64,000 nucleotides of DNA from Streptomyces diastatochromogenes. GTDB taxonomy: Bacteria; Actinomycetota; Actinomycetes; Streptomycetales; Streptomycetaceae. The position numbers and the translations under genes were made by a program. Positions 9,414 to 18,327 of this stretch are shown piece after piece. Location: positions 7,626,001 through 7,690,000 of the forward strand of contig JAPTYK010000001.1 of the NCBI GenBank assembly GCA_026913215.1, written 5' to 3'. Below the pieces are notes generated by a model. That model had not been told where the DNA came from. It saw nothing but the letters and a program-made list of their open reading frames with translations, and made no database searches. The first letter of the stretch is position 1. Every line of letters begins with the position of its first letter.

Positions 9414-10258
9414 TGACAGGGCGAGCCGGCTGGGATCGGCGCGGGGGTAACTGCCCAGGACGAACGCGGCGTGACGCCGGGCGAGGGCGGCGACGACCGG
9501 ACCCAGGGACGGGTCGTCCACGTGTCCCTCGCACTCCAGCAGGAAGGAGTAGGTGCCCAGGCCGAAACCGCCGGGCCGTGACAGCACCGCCGTCAGCGGC
9601 ACCGCGGAGCGGGCGAACTCCTCCAGCACCGTGTGCAGGTGCTGCATCTGGTCGGCCAGCGGCACCACCAGACTGGTGCGGTCGACGCCGGTGGGCAGCA
9701 CCCGGCCACCGGCCGGGCCACCTTCACGAACCGGGTCACCGCATCGCGCCGGTCCCCGATGCCCGAGGCCAGGACCTCGAGGCCGTAGCGGCGCAGCGTG
9801 CCCGGCGAGGCGATCGCGGCCCGCTCCGGCGCCCCGGCCGCGCCGACCTTCTGCGCGGCCTGCGCGGTGGAGCCGGCGGTCACCACCTCCACCCCCGGCA
9901 GATGCTCGTTGAGCCAGGTCCGGCACTGCGCCAGCGCGACCGGATGCGTCAGCACCTGCCGTACGGAGGCCAGCGACCCGGCGGGCGGCACGGCGAGCGC
10001 GAACTCCACCCGCAGCAGCGTCTCGCCGACGATGCACAGATCCCGCCCGGCGGTCAGCGAATCGACGGACTCGGTGACCGACCCCTCCACCGAGTTCTCC
10101 CACGGGATCACACAGGCCGCCGCCTCACCACGGCGGACCGCGTCGAGCGCCTGACGGACCGTCGGATGAGGCACCGCCGCCTCGGGCGGCACCTCCAGCC
10201 CGCTCAGGGCCGCCTCGGTGAACGAGCCGGACGGCCCCAGATAGGCGATGGACTTCAA
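9405..10258 (-). CDS. pheA: prephenate dehydratase
   Basis: Converts prephenate to phenylpyruvate, the last step before phenylalanine transamination. The N-terminus reads MKSIAYLGPSGSFTEAAL, then CVIPWENSVEGSVTES, the conserved catalytic segment. The C-terminal ACT regulatory domain is recognisable (LADQMQHLHTVLEEF ... GLGTYSFLLECEGH), but the ESRP signature of Phe-inhibited enzymes reads LSRP, so feedback control may be weakened. TTG 10258 is chosen because GGAGG lies six bases upstream. One frameshift occurs near 9715. It is the last gene of the aromatic-starter operon. Confidence 0.9.
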
Positions 10259-10281
10259 GGGATACCTCCCGGCTCGACCGG

Positions 10282-11509
10282 TCAGAGCGCACTCCAGGCC
10301 CCGGCCACGGCAACCGCCTGCCGGGGATTGAGCCGGGGATCGCACAGCGTGGTGTACCGGGTGTGGACGTCGGCCGGCTGGGCCTGGCTCCAGACGCATT
10401 CGGTCACGTCGTCCGGCGTGGTCTCCAGGTGCAGGCCGGCCGCGATCCCGCCGGCCGCGTCGACCGCCTGCTGGAAGGCCACCACCTCCTCGATGACGGT
10501 CTGCACCGACCGGGTCTTGACCCCGGCGGGCGTCTTGACCGTGTTGCCGTGCATCGGATCGCACAGCCAGGACACCGGGTGCCCGGCCTCCCGCACCGCC
10601 GCCACCAGCGCCGGCAGCCGCTCTGCGACCCGCCCGACACCCATCCGCGCGATCAGCGTCAGCCGGCCGGGCTCCCGGCCCGGATCGAGCCGGCCGCACA
10701 GCTCCACCAGCTCCGCCGCCGTCATGCCCGGCCCGACCTTGCAGGCCACCGGGTTGGCGACCTGCGCCAGCAGCCGCACGTGCGAGCCCTGCGGGTCCCG
10801 GGTGCGCTCCCCGATCCACGGCAGGTGCGTGGAGGACAGATAGCTCTGCCCGCCCGCCCCGCGGCGCAGCAGCGGCCGCTCGTAGTCCAGCACCAGCGCC
10901 TCGTGACTGGTCCACACCGGCGCCCCGGTCGGCGGCATCCAGGCCCCGGTGCGCTGCCGCAGCAGCGTGGTGGCCTCGTCGGCCGCCTCGTAGCAGGACA
11001 GCATCCGCTCCGCGTCCGCCCGCCGCTCCTCCCGGGTGGCGGCCGCCCGTTGACCAGATGACCCCGGTAGACCGGCAGTTCGACCCCGTCGACGACCTCG
11101 GTGGGGAGCTGCGCGGCTTGGCGAACTGCCCGGCGATCCGGCCGATCCGGATGACCGGCTTACCGGTGTTGATCTTCATGACGCCCGCCAGCGCGTCGAT
11201 CAGCCCGATCTTGCGGTTCACCGACCGCGCCGAGCACTCGGCCGGGTCCTCCGCGCAGTCCCCGGCCTGGATGACCTGGTAGGTGCCGGTGGCCGCCTCG
11301 GCCATCAGCATGCGCAGCATCTGCACCTCCTCCCAGCCCACCAGACCGGGCCGGGCGGCGAGCTCCGCCCGCACGGCGGCCGCCCGCCCCGAATCCGCCC
11401 ACACGGGCTGCTGCTCGGCGGCCACCAGCGGGCCCGGGGCGACGTCGCCGGCCGCCGCCGGCCGCAGATCGCGGTCACGCACAAGAGACGCGAGAGGCAT
11501 CGCGGACAT
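10282..11509 (-). CDS. class II (plant-type) DAHP synthase
   Basis: First step of the shikimate pathway, from phosphoenolpyruvate and erythrose 4-phosphate. The class II pattern is clear: VQAGDCAED-like VIQAGDCAEDPAEC, INTGKPVIRIGRIAGQFAKPRS, SHEALVLDYE, PVACKVGPGMT, CDPMHGNT and GLHLETTPDDVTEC. ATG 11509 is preferred to ATG 11515 because AAGGAG is seven bases away. Frameshifts: the break at about 11110 is at ctccccacc, repaired by a fifth C. A copy inside a cluster usually signals extra chorismate supply for an aromatic building block; here chorismate mutase and prephenate dehydratase genes flank it. Confidence 0.92.
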
Positions 11510-11511
11510 GA

Positions 11512-11952
11512 TCATGCTCCTTGGGGCAGAGGGGAGTCAGTTCCCGGGGGCGGGGCACTCAGGTCGGGGCGCAGCGCGGACGCGGCACCGAGATACACGT
11601 GGTGCATGGCGTAGCGGGGCCGCGGGCTGTGCACGTGCGCCAGGATCCGGATGACGCGGTGCAGCGAGCCGGGCACCGCGATCTCCGCGGTGCACAGCAG
11701 CGGCACGTCGGTCAGCCCCAGCTTCCTGGCCGCGGCCGCCGGGAAGGCGGAGCGCAGGTCGTGGGTGGTGGTGAACACGATGCTGATCAGGTCCGCATCG
11801 CTCAGATCGTTGCGCCGCAGGATCTCGCCGAGGAGTTCGGTGGTGGCCTGCTCGATGAGCGCGGGATCGTCGGAGGCGACCTGGGTGGCACCGCGCACGG
11901 CACGCACCGCGAGAGCGCCTGGCTCGGTGGCCTGACGGGTCGGGGTCGTCAC
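11512..11952 (-). CDS. aroH: AroH-type chorismate mutase
   Basis: 146 residues of the trimeric Bacillus-type family. The active-site pattern is visible: AVRAVRGATQVASDD, EILRRNDLSDADLISIVFT, RSAFPAAAARKLG, VPLLCTAEIAVPGSLHRVIRIL. It converts chorismate to prephenate, the substrate of the neighbouring PheA. GTG 11952 has AGGAG seven bases upstream. Its stop overlaps the ATG at 11515 of the DAHP synthase frame, so the two genes are translationally close. The gene is intact in one frame. Confidence 0.93.
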   Translation of the reverse strand: MTTPTRQATEPGALAVRAVRGATQVASDDPALIEQATTELLGEILRRNDLSDADLISIVFTTTHDLRSAFPAAAARKLGLTDVPLLCTAEIAVPGSLHRVIRILAHVHSPRPRYAMHHVYLGAASALRPDLSAPPPGTDSPLPQGA

Positions 11953-12008
11953 TGGCTGGCTCCTGATGTCTGCGGGAGGAGAAGGAGGGGGCCGGCGCGG
12001 CCGGCCGG

Positions 12009-12254
12009 TCAGGCCGCCTGCCGGGTCAGCAGCTCGTGCAGCGCGAAGACGCTCCGCGCCCCGGGCAGCTCCTCCAGGGGCAGCGCCACCCGGTACTGCT
12101 TCTCCACCTGCGCGACGATCTCGATGAGGTTGAGCGAGTCGGCCTGGTACTCCTCGAAGAGGTCCGCGCGGTCGTCGATCTCCTCCACGCCCAGCGCCAG
12201 GATCTCCGCGACGATCGCGCGCAGGCCGAGGATCGAGTGGTCGGTGCTGTTCAT
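12009..12254 (-). CDS. acyl carrier protein (starter-unit ACP)
   Basis: 81 residues; the phosphopantetheine site is Ser40 in QADSLNLIEIV. ATG 12254 has AAGGACG upstream. It sits between the dehydratase pair and the chorismate mutase in the aromatic-starter operon, so it probably carries the aryl starter activated by the AMP-ligase at the head of this operon, while the longer ACP at 48.6 kb serves elongation. That division of labour is inferred from position. Confidence 0.93.
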   Translation of the reverse strand: MNSTDHSILGLRAIVAEILALGVEEIDDRADLFEEYQADSLNLIEIVAQVEKQYRVALPLEELPGARSVFALHELLTRQAA

Positions 12255-12272
12255 CTGCCGTCCTTAAAAGGG

Positions 12273-12755
12273 TCAAACGGAAACGGTGGGGGAGGGAAGC
12301 AGGGTGTGGGAGGGACGCGAGACGACGAGCATCGAACCGACGCTCACCACCGTCCCGCCCCGGGCGGTGCGGGTCTGGCCGGTGAACTCGCCCACCCCGC
12401 CGGAATGGTGGGAAAGCCGTACGTGGTGTTCCAGGACGTCCCCGGGCAGCGCGGGCGCGCCGTAGACCAGGCCGCGGATGCCCACCATCAGCGGGACCTC
12501 CTCGGCCGGGCCCAGCTCGGCCAGCGACCACAGCAGGGACACCGCCTGCCCGAACGACTCCAGCAGCAGCACCGCCGGATAGGCGAAGCCGCCGATGCCC
12601 GCCCCCGGAGCCATGTCCCGGTAGCAGTCCTCCCCGCCGGTGACCGCCTTGGTGGCCACGAGCGCGTCGGGCGGCGAGAACTCCCGCACCGTGTCGAGCA
12701 GCAGCATCGGCGGACGCTGCCGCAGCCGGGCGCGTACCTGGGCGTGGTCAAGCAT
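12273..12755 (-). CDS. hotdog dehydratase subunit lacking the catalytic His
   Basis: 160 residues of the FabZ/FabA-like hotdog fold. The helix-start region reads GGFAYPAVLLLESFGQAV, which aligns with the FabZ GHFPGxPVxPGVLxxEAxAQ segment, but the catalytic His position is not His. ATG 12755 lies within the end of the preceding dehydratase gene (overlap of eight bases), so the two are translationally coupled. In reducing type II PKS clusters dehydratases are known to work as unlike pairs; this would be the structural or substrate-binding partner. Confidence in fold is good, in heterodimer is moderate. Confidence 0.8.
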   Translation of the reverse strand: MLDHAQVRARLRQRPPMLLLDTVREFSPPDALVATKAVTGGEDCYRDMAPGAGIGGFAYPAVLLLESFGQAVSLLWSLAELGPAEEVPLMVGIRGLVYGAPALPGDVLEHHVRLSHHSGGVGEFTGQTRTARGGTVVSVGSMLVVSRPSHTLLPSPTVSV

Positions 12756-13157
12756 CGTCCACCGCCGGCCCCAGCGTGAGGGTGAGTTCCGCCGCCAGCT
12801 GCCCGTCGGCCCGCATCCCGCGGGCCCGCACCGCCACCACGCCCTCGTCCGGGCCGGGGTCACCCGCAGCGACAGCTCCAGCGCGTCGCCCTCGAACAGC
12901 GGCCGGGCGAAGCGCGCGCGGTCGATGCGGCACAACCTGAGCTGCGTACCCAGTGCCGAGGCGGCCGCCTGGCGCACGCAGTCGACCAGCAGGACCCCGG
13001 GAAAGATCGGGAAGCCCGGATAGTGGCCGGTCATCTGCGCGGCGGCCCGCTCCACGGGCACCCGCACCGTGACGCGGGTGCCCGTGGCGTCCCGCTCGAC
13101 GAGCGGGACGCCGTCCAGCGCGTCGAACACCTCCGCGGTCAGCGAGGAAAGCGCCAC
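12748..13157 (-). CDS. hotdog 3-hydroxyacyl-ACP dehydratase subunit with catalytic His
   Basis: About 136 residues after joining two frames. It carries MTGHYPGFPIFPGVLLVDC, matching the FabZ catalytic segment with His and the PGVL turn. The break near 12865 shifts the C-terminus; the alternative frame gives a sensible end (RADGQLAAELTLTLGPAVDDA). GTG 13157 is the likely start, just after the MIO gene stop at 13166. It would dehydrate beta-hydroxyacyl-ACP intermediates, giving polyene double bonds, together with the His-less partner encoded directly downstream. Confidence 0.85.
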
Positions 13158-13165
13158 CGGGTGCC

Positions 13166-14719
13166 TCAGCCCAGGCCCGGCTCGGACAGCAGACGCTGCG
13201 CGAGCTCCTCGACGTAGTCGGTGATCGTCACGTCGTGGTCGAGGTACGGCACCACCTCGCGCACCTGCTCGTACAGCCGGCGCGTGGCCGGCGACAGGCC
13301 GTCGGTGCCGCGGATGTCGACGGCCTGCGCCGCGCACAGCAGCTCGAAGGCGACCACGTAGGCCACGTTCTGCAGCACCTCCGCCGCCCGGCGGGCCGCG
13401 ACGAAACCGAAGGAGACGATGTCCTGGAAGTCGCCGGTGGAGGTCAGCGACTGGATGGACATGGGCATGCACTTCGCGCGGGTCTCCGCGGTCAGCGACG
13501 CCGTCATGAACTGGCCGCCCATCAGGCCCAGCCGCAGGCCCGGGTTCTCGTTGCACAAGAACGCCGGAAGGCCCTCGCTGTTGCTCTTGTCCAGGAAGCG
13601 GTCGATGCGCCGGTTGGACAGGTTCATCAGCGTGGTCAGCGAGATCGCCAGGTGGTCCATCGCCATGGCGACGTACTGGCCGTGGAAGTGCCCGTTGTGG
13701 AACACCTCCTCCTCGTCGGGGTCGATCAGCGGATTGTCGTTGGAGGAGTTCAGCTCGTCCTCCACGACCTGCTCGACGGAGGCGAGGCTGTCCACGACCG
13801 GCCCGAGGATCTGCGGGGTGCACCGCACCGAGTAGGCGTCCTCGATGGACTTCGAGCCCGCCTTGGCGGTCTCGCCCATCTCGCCCGACAGCAGGTGCTC
13901 GGTGTCCAGCTCGTCGACCGCCAGCGTGGAGTCGGCCAGCGTCTCCCACAGGAACCTCGCGACCTGCTGCTGGCCCTTGTGCGGCTTGAGGGCGTGCACC
14001 CGCGGGTCGAACGGCTTGGTCTTGCCGGCCAGGCCCTCCACCGACAGCGCCGAGATCAGCAGGTACGTCTGCAGCAGCCGCTTGGCCCGCGCGATGTTCA
14101 AACTGCCCAGGCCCACCATGCCGGAGGTGCCGTTGATCAGCGCCAGGCCCTCCTTGAAGCTCAGCTCCATCGGCTCGATGCCGACCCGCCGCAGCGCCTC
14201 CGCCCCCGCCAGCACCTCGCCGTCCAGGCGCGCCTTCCACTGCCCGATGCACACCAGGGCGATCGCCGCCAGCGGCCCCAGGTCCCCGCTGGTGCCCAGC
14301 GAGCCCTTCTCCGGCACGCACGGCACGACACCGGAGTTGCGTATCGCGATCAGCTTGTCCAGGTTCGCCATCGAGATCGCCGAGTTGCCGCGGGACAGCG
14401 ACACGATCCGCGACGTCATGATCGCGCGGACGGTGGTGTCGTCCAGGTGGTCGCCCACGTTGGTCGCCACCGCGTTGAGCAGGTTCTCCTGGAGCTGCCG
14501 GGCCATCGTGACCGGCACCAGGTAGTTGACGAACCCGCCCATGCTGGTGTTGACGCCGTAGATGACCCGCTCCTCGGCGACGAACTTCTCCAGCGTGCCC
14601 CGCGAGGTCTGCACGCGGGCACGCACCGTGTCGTCGATGGCCACGTCCTCGGCCGCCACCGCGGTCGAGGCGACATCGGTCAGGGGAACTCGCCGGCCGA
14701 TGGACAGGGTGTAAGTCAC
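13166..14719 (-). CDS. MIO-dependent aromatic amino acid aminomutase / ammonia-lyase
   Basis: 517 intact residues. The MIO cofactor forms from Thr143-Ser144-Gly145 in GSLGTSGDLGPLA; the catalytic Tyr54 is in VIYGVNTSMGGF. TSG instead of ASG, and NTSMGGFV after the Tyr, are the pattern of bacterial aminomutases such as SgcC4 rather than of plain PAL/HAL enzymes. Aminomutases make beta-tyrosine or beta-phenylalanine and can leak the arylacrylate. Adjacent prephenate dehydratase, not dehydrogenase, points to phenylalanine. GTG 14719 has AGGAG seven bases upstream. So the product is beta-phenylalanine, or cinnamate if the enzyme acts as a lyase. Confidence 0.92.
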   Translation of the reverse strand: MTYTLSIGRRVPLTDVASTAVAAEDVAIDDTVRARVQTSRGTLEKFVAEERVIYGVNTSMGGFVNYLVPVTMARQLQENLLNAVATNVGDHLDDTTVRAIMTSRIVSLSRGNSAISMANLDKLIAIRNSGVVPCVPEKGSLGTSGDLGPLAAIALVCIGQWKARLDGEVLAGAEALRRVGIEPMELSFKEGLALINGTSGMVGLGSLNIARAKRLLQTYLLISALSVEGLAGKTKPFDPRVHALKPHKGQQQVARFLWETLADSTLAVDELDTEHLLSGEMGETAKAGSKSIEDAYSVRCTPQILGPVVDSLASVEQVVEDELNSSNDNPLIDPDEEEVFHNGHFHGQYVAMAMDHLAISLTTLMNLSNRRIDRFLDKSNSEGLPAFLCNENPGLRLGLMGGQFMTASLTAETRAKCMPMSIQSLTSTGDFQDIVSFGFVAARRAAEVLQNVAYVVAFELLCAAQAVDIRGTDGLSPATRRLYEQVREVVPYLDHDVTITDYVEELAQRLLSEPGLG

Positions 14720-14728
14720 GTGGGGCTC

Positions 14729-16332
14729 CTAAGCGTTCGTAGCGTGTCGTAGATCCGAAGCCCCCCGCGCGGAGGCCAGCGTCTGCGTGAGCAAGGCGCG
14801 GTCGACCTTGCCGTTCTCGGTCAGCGGAAGCTCCGGCACGGTGTACACCGAGCGGGGCACCATGTAGGCGGGCAGCTCCCGCGCGCAGAACGCGAGCGCC
14901 GCCGCGACGTCGAGCCGCCTTCGGGGCCGTCCAGGACGACGGCCGCCGCCAGCACGTGGTCCCCGGCGCGCGGCACCAGCACGGCCGCGGCCGAGCTCAC
15001 CCCGGCGATCCGGGTCAAGGTCCCCTCGATCTCGCCCAGTTCCACCCGGTTGCCGTGGATCTGGACCTGGAAGTCGGAGCGGCCCACGAACGACAGCTCC
15101 CCGTCCGCGCCCAGCCGGGCCAGGTCGCCGGTGCGCAGCACCTTCTGCCCGTGCCGCGGCTCGACCGGGTCGTCCACCAGCACGGCGGCGGTGGCCTCGG
15201 GGTCGTTCCAGTAGCCGGTGAACAGCGCCGGGGTGCGCAGGTAGATCTCCCCGGTGCGGCCCGGCTCGGTGACCACCTCGCCCGCCTCGTCCACCAGGGT
15301 CATCTCCGCCCCCGCGTGCGCGTGGCCGATCGACAGCCGCTCCGTGCCGGCGGGCAGCGGATCGGGCACCACGGTGAAGGAGGCGGCCATCGACTCCGTC
15401 GCCCCGTAGCCGTTGACCAGCCGGACGCCGGGCAGCATCTCCTGCAGCCGGCGCAGCTCGGGCAGCGGGAACTCCTCACCCGCGAACACCACCGACGCCA
15501 CCCGGTGAAGTTCCTTGAGCAGGTCCGGGTCGTGCCGCAGCACCGGACGCCACAGCGAGGGAACGCCGTGCACCTGGGTGACGGCGGCGTCCCGCAGGAA
15601 ACCGATCATGCGCCGCGGCGAGCCGAGGTCCTCCCGCCGGACCGGGACGAGCGTGCCGCCGCTGCTGAGCGCCACCCCGATCCCGAACAGCGCGAAGTCG
15701 AACTGCAGCGGCGAGGTGCTCGCCACCCGGTCCCCGGGACCGGCCAGCCGGTCCTGGAGCATCGCCCGCAGGAACGTCACGATCGAGCGGTGACTCATCA
15801 CCACGCCCTTGGGGCGCCCGGTGGACCCGGAGGTGAAGACGATGTACGCGGTGTCCGTGGCCAGCACCTCACGGCGCCGCCTCACGCGGCGCGCCGGCGG
15901 ACGCTCCACCACCAGGCCGTCCGGGCCGAAGTGCGCCCGGCCCTGCGCCCGGACCCGCTCGCGCGGCGCCAGGTGCTCGGCCCGGGCGTGCAGCGCGGGC
16001 TCGACCGCGTCGACGATCGACGCGAGACGCGTGTCGGGCGTCTGCGGGCCGACCGTCACGAACGGCAGGCCCAGCATCGAGCAGGCCAGCAGCATCGCCA
16101 CCGACGCCGCCGAGGTGTCCGCCTCGACGACCACCCGGTCGCCGACGTCCAGACCCAGGCCGTCCAGAACGGCCGCGTACCGCCGGGTCAGCGCGTCCAG
16201 CGCACCGTAGGAGGTCTCACGCAAAGTCCCCGCACCGTCCGCCTCCACCACCGCCGGCTTGTCCGGGGTGACAGACGCGGGCCCCATGAGCAGCCCGTAG
16301 AGATTGTCCGCCGAAGGACGCGGGCGTTCCAT
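14729..16332 (-). CDS. stand-alone AMP-ligase / adenylation domain for the aryl starter
   Basis: About 534 residues. Adenylate-forming core motifs: DTAYIVFTSGSTGRPKGVV (A3), QFDFALF (A4 position), GYGATES (A5), LRTGDLARLGADGELSFVGRSDFQVQIHG (A7-A8) and, in another frame, LPLTENGKVDRALL (A10 lysine). The frame break lies near 14925. ATG 16332 is the first gene of the leftward starter operon. An Asp in QFD sits where amino-acid adenylation domains bind the substrate amino group, in keeping with an amino-acid rather than a plain aryl acid, but this is weak. It probably loads beta-phenylalanine or cinnamate on the ACP at 12.0 kb. Confidence 0.88.
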
Positions 16333-16425
16333 AACGTCTCCCTTGCCAGTTGAGTGACGGCGGCGAGCGAAGCCGCCGGTGCCGCCGTGTCGCTTCGGGG
16401 CCTTGGGGCAACACCCTGGATCACC

Positions 16426-16458
16426 GCGATGGGCGTGAGACTGGAGCGCGTCTTGAGC
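16426..16458 (-). promoter_or_regulatory. SARP-type box driving the starter operon
   Basis: Read leftwards: GCTCAAG, ACGC, GCTCCAG, nine bases, CATCGC. It lies about 95 bases before the AMP-ligase ATG. A 16-base segment just upstream (CTGCCCGTACACCGCC) is identical at the box at 18.15 kb, so the two promoters share more than the heptamers. Confidence 0.6.
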
Positions 16459-16548
16459 GGCGGTGTACGGGCAGGTCGGCGCCCCGCACACACACCGGGC
16501 CGGCCGAAACGAACCGGCCGCCCGCCGGCCCCGTCCGCTCCACCGCTG

Positions 16549-16581
16549 TCCGAGGCACAGCCGAGGACCGGGCCCTAGCGT
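16549..16581 (+). promoter_or_regulatory. SARP-type box upstream of SnoaL-like gene, copy 1
   Basis: TCCGAGG (16549-16555), CACA, GCCGAGG (16560-16566), nine bases, TAGCGT (16576-16581). The layout is the same as the other boxes; the -10-like hexamer is identical to that at 2747 and 30085. It and the leftward box at 16426 make this 295-base gap a divergent promoter region with no gene in it. Confidence 0.6.
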
Positions 16582-16627
16582 CGCTGCCCGTACCCCGAAC
16601 CAGCCGATGTCTGAATGGAGCCCCCTT

Positions 16628-17097
16628 ATGGCCACCGAGGAGCACGCGTTCCAGCTGCCCGGCGCGGACCTGCCGCAGCCCGACGCCGAACTGCGCAAGA
16701 GGCGCGAGGCGGTCGTCGCGGAGCACACCATCGCCGAGTCCGCCTGGGACATCGACGGCGTCCTGGCCACCTTCCCGCGCGGCGGCGTCTACCGGGTCAT
16801 GGCCTACGAGGAGAGCCCCTTCATCGGCGAGGAGGCCATCAAGAAGGGCTACTTCGCCGAGCTCCAGCGGGCCTTCCCGCACCCCGAGCACGACCTGTTC
16901 CACGTCCACCACACCCCACCGCCGTCATCCTGGAGGCGCAGATGCGCGCCAAGCAGGAGGCCGACTGGCGCGGCATACCCAACCGCGGCAAGACCGTCGA
17001 GGCCCCCGTCGCGGTCTTCTTCCACTTCGACGGCGACGTCCTGATCGACGAGACCCTCTACTTCGACATGGCCACCTTCGCCCGCCAGCTCGCCTGA
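16628..17097 (+). CDS. SnoaL-like/NTF2-fold protein, copy 1 (frame-disrupted)
   Basis: 156 residues when joined. Sequence begins MATEEHAFQLPGADLPQP and includes FPRGGVYRVMAYE and AVFFHFDGDVLIDETLYFD, a small cone-shaped NTF2/SnoaL fold pattern seen in polyketide cyclases and related isomerases. The frame breaks near 16915: here the run is cacaccccacc (four C) while the second copy at 30.4 kb has five C and stays in frame. ATG 16628 is preferred because GGAG lies seven bases upstream and the second copy supports it. It pairs with the hydrolase gene downstream. Function is not established. Confidence 0.8.
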
Positions 17098-17112
17098 AAA
17101 ACCCCTCCCGGG

Positions 17113-17181
17113 CGCCGGGGCGCACCGACACGGGCACCCCGGCGGCCAGGCCCCCCCCTTTTTCTCTTTTCCGCACCGCCG
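17113..17181 (+). terminator. hairpin with C/T run between copy 1 genes
   Basis: GCCGGGG pairs with CCCCGGC over a short loop, followed by a C8 run and a T-rich stretch (tttttctctttt). The equivalent spacer of the second copy is about half as long and has no such hairpin, so transcription of the copy 1 hydrolase may be attenuated. Confidence 0.5.
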
Positions 17182-17204
17182 ACCGGCAAAGGACCTTCCC
17201 CCCG

Positions 17205-18131
17205 ATGAGCGTGTCCCCGACCGGCCGCAGGGCACCGTCGCAGACCCACTCGGCCGGCGTGCGCCCGATCCTGCTCGACGCCGCCGGCCTGACCCTGTCC
17301 GGCCTCCTCGCCCAACCCACCGACCAGCCACCGAAGGCGACGGTCGTCGCCGTCCACGGCGGCGGCATGCGCGCCGGCTACTTCGACGGACAGGCCCACC
17401 CCGACCTGTCCCTGCTCACCCTCGGCGCCCGCCTCGGCTTCACCGTCCTGGCCCTGGACCGCCCCGGCTACGGCCACTCCGCCACCCAACTGCCCGACGG
17501 CCTCACCCTCGCCGAGCAGGCCGAAGCCCTCACCGCGGCCCTGGACACCTTCGCCGCCCAGCACCCCACCGGCCGCGGCCTGATGCTGCTGGCCCACTCC
17601 TACGGCGGCAAACTCGCCCTGACGACCATCGCCCGCACCCCCGGCCTGCTGGCCCTGGACGCCTCCGGCATCGGCCACCGCTACGCCGTCGGACCGGGCG
17701 AACGCAACCGGCTGCGCCGCCGGCTGGACTGGGAACGCAACTGGGGCCCCTGGGCCTGTACCCGCCCGGCACCTTCCGCGCCGCCGAACACCTCGTCGCC
17801 CCGTCCCGCCCCGCGAAGCCGCCGAAGTCGACCTGTGGCCCGGCATGTTCGACGACCTCGCCCCCCACATCGACATCCCGCTGCGCCTGACCTTCGCCGC
17901 CCACGAGGCCTGGTGGCGCCACGAGGAACCCGACCTCGCCGACCTGGCCGCCCGCCTGGCCAAGACCCCCCTCCTGCAGATCGAACGCCAGCCCGCCGCC
18001 GGCCACAACATCAGCCTCGGCCGCGCCGCCCGCGCCTACCACCTGCGCGCCCTGGCCTTCTTCGAACAGTGCCTCCAGGCCGACCAGGACACCCCGCCGG
18101 CACCTGCCCCCGGGGCGGCCCCGCCGCCTAG
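17205..18131 (+). CDS. alpha/beta hydrolase, copy 1 (frame-disrupted)
   Basis: About 300 residues in three frames. An oxyanion-side VVAVHGGGMRAGYFDG and the nucleophile elbow LLAHSYGGKLAL (Ser in G/A-H-S-Y-G-G) are clear; a late NISLGRAARAYH carries part of the C-terminal cap and His region. Breaks are near 17750 (shared with copy 2) and near 17800 (four C here, five in copy 2). A stop at 18129-18131 comes into frame with one more C; otherwise the frame reads on into the small ORF at 18268. It could hydrolyse a thioester or ester of the pathway, or act as a cyclase/thioesterase. Paired with the SnoaL-like gene. Confidence 0.78.
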   Translation: MSVSPTGRRAPSQTHSAGVRPILLDAAGLTLSGLLAQPTDQPPKATVVAVHGGGMRAGYFDGQAHPDLSLLTLGARLGFTVLALDRPGYGHSATQLPDGLTLAEQAEALTAALDTFAAQHPTGRGLMLLAHSYGGKLALTTIARTPGLLALDASGIGHRYAVGPGERNRLRRRLDWERNWGPWACTRPAPSAPPNTSSPRPAPRSRRSRPVARHVRRPRPPHRHPAAPDLRRPRGLVAPRGTRPRRPGRPPGQDPPPADRTPARRRPQHQPRPRRPRLPPARPGLLRTVPPGRPGHPAGTCPRGGPAA

Positions 18132-18150
18132 GACCTGCCCGTACACCGCC

Positions 18151-18183
18151 CCTCAAGCCGCACTCCAGATCCCCGCCCGCCCC
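18151..18183 (+). promoter_or_regulatory. SARP-type box before the RiPP-like block
   Basis: CCTCAAG (18151-18157), CCGC, ACTCCAG (18162-18168), then nine bases; the -10 is unclear. The 16 bases before it are shared with the starter-operon box. It points right, towards the 19-residue ORF at 18268 and the SagB-like N-domain gene. Confidence 0.5.
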
Positions 18184-18267
18184 GGTGTCCCACACTGGCC
18201 CCGCACGGCCCGAAGCGGCCCGGCGGCCCCCGCCGCCGTCGCCCGACCGACCCGAGGGAGAGACATC

Positions 18268-18327
18268 ATGGCGAGGCTCTGGACACGCGCCCGGTTCGCG
18301 ATCTTCCGGTTCGCCGCCCGGCTGTGA
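18268..18327 (+). CDS. 19-residue basic amphipathic peptide ORF
   Basis: ATG with GAGGGAGAG six bases upstream encodes MARLWTRARFAIFRFAARL and a TGA. It has four Arg, three Phe/Trp-rich turns and no Cys or Ser. It lies directly after a SARP-type box and before the SagB-like gene. It could be a translated leader, a small bioactive peptide or a chance ORF; the same frame also continues from the hydrolase reading frame. A GC-rich imperfect hairpin follows at about 18370-18412. Confidence 0.4.
   Translation: MARLWTRARFAIFRFAARL

Noticed and set aside
13235..14752. 505-codon + strand ORF
   Set aside because: Antisense shadow of the intact MIO enzyme gene, with no domain pattern.
16463..16627. 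Earlier start (ATG 16607) for SnoaL-like copy 1
   Set aside because: In the second copy the equivalent ATG is out of frame because of one base difference, while ATG 16628/30136 has a good ribosome site in both.
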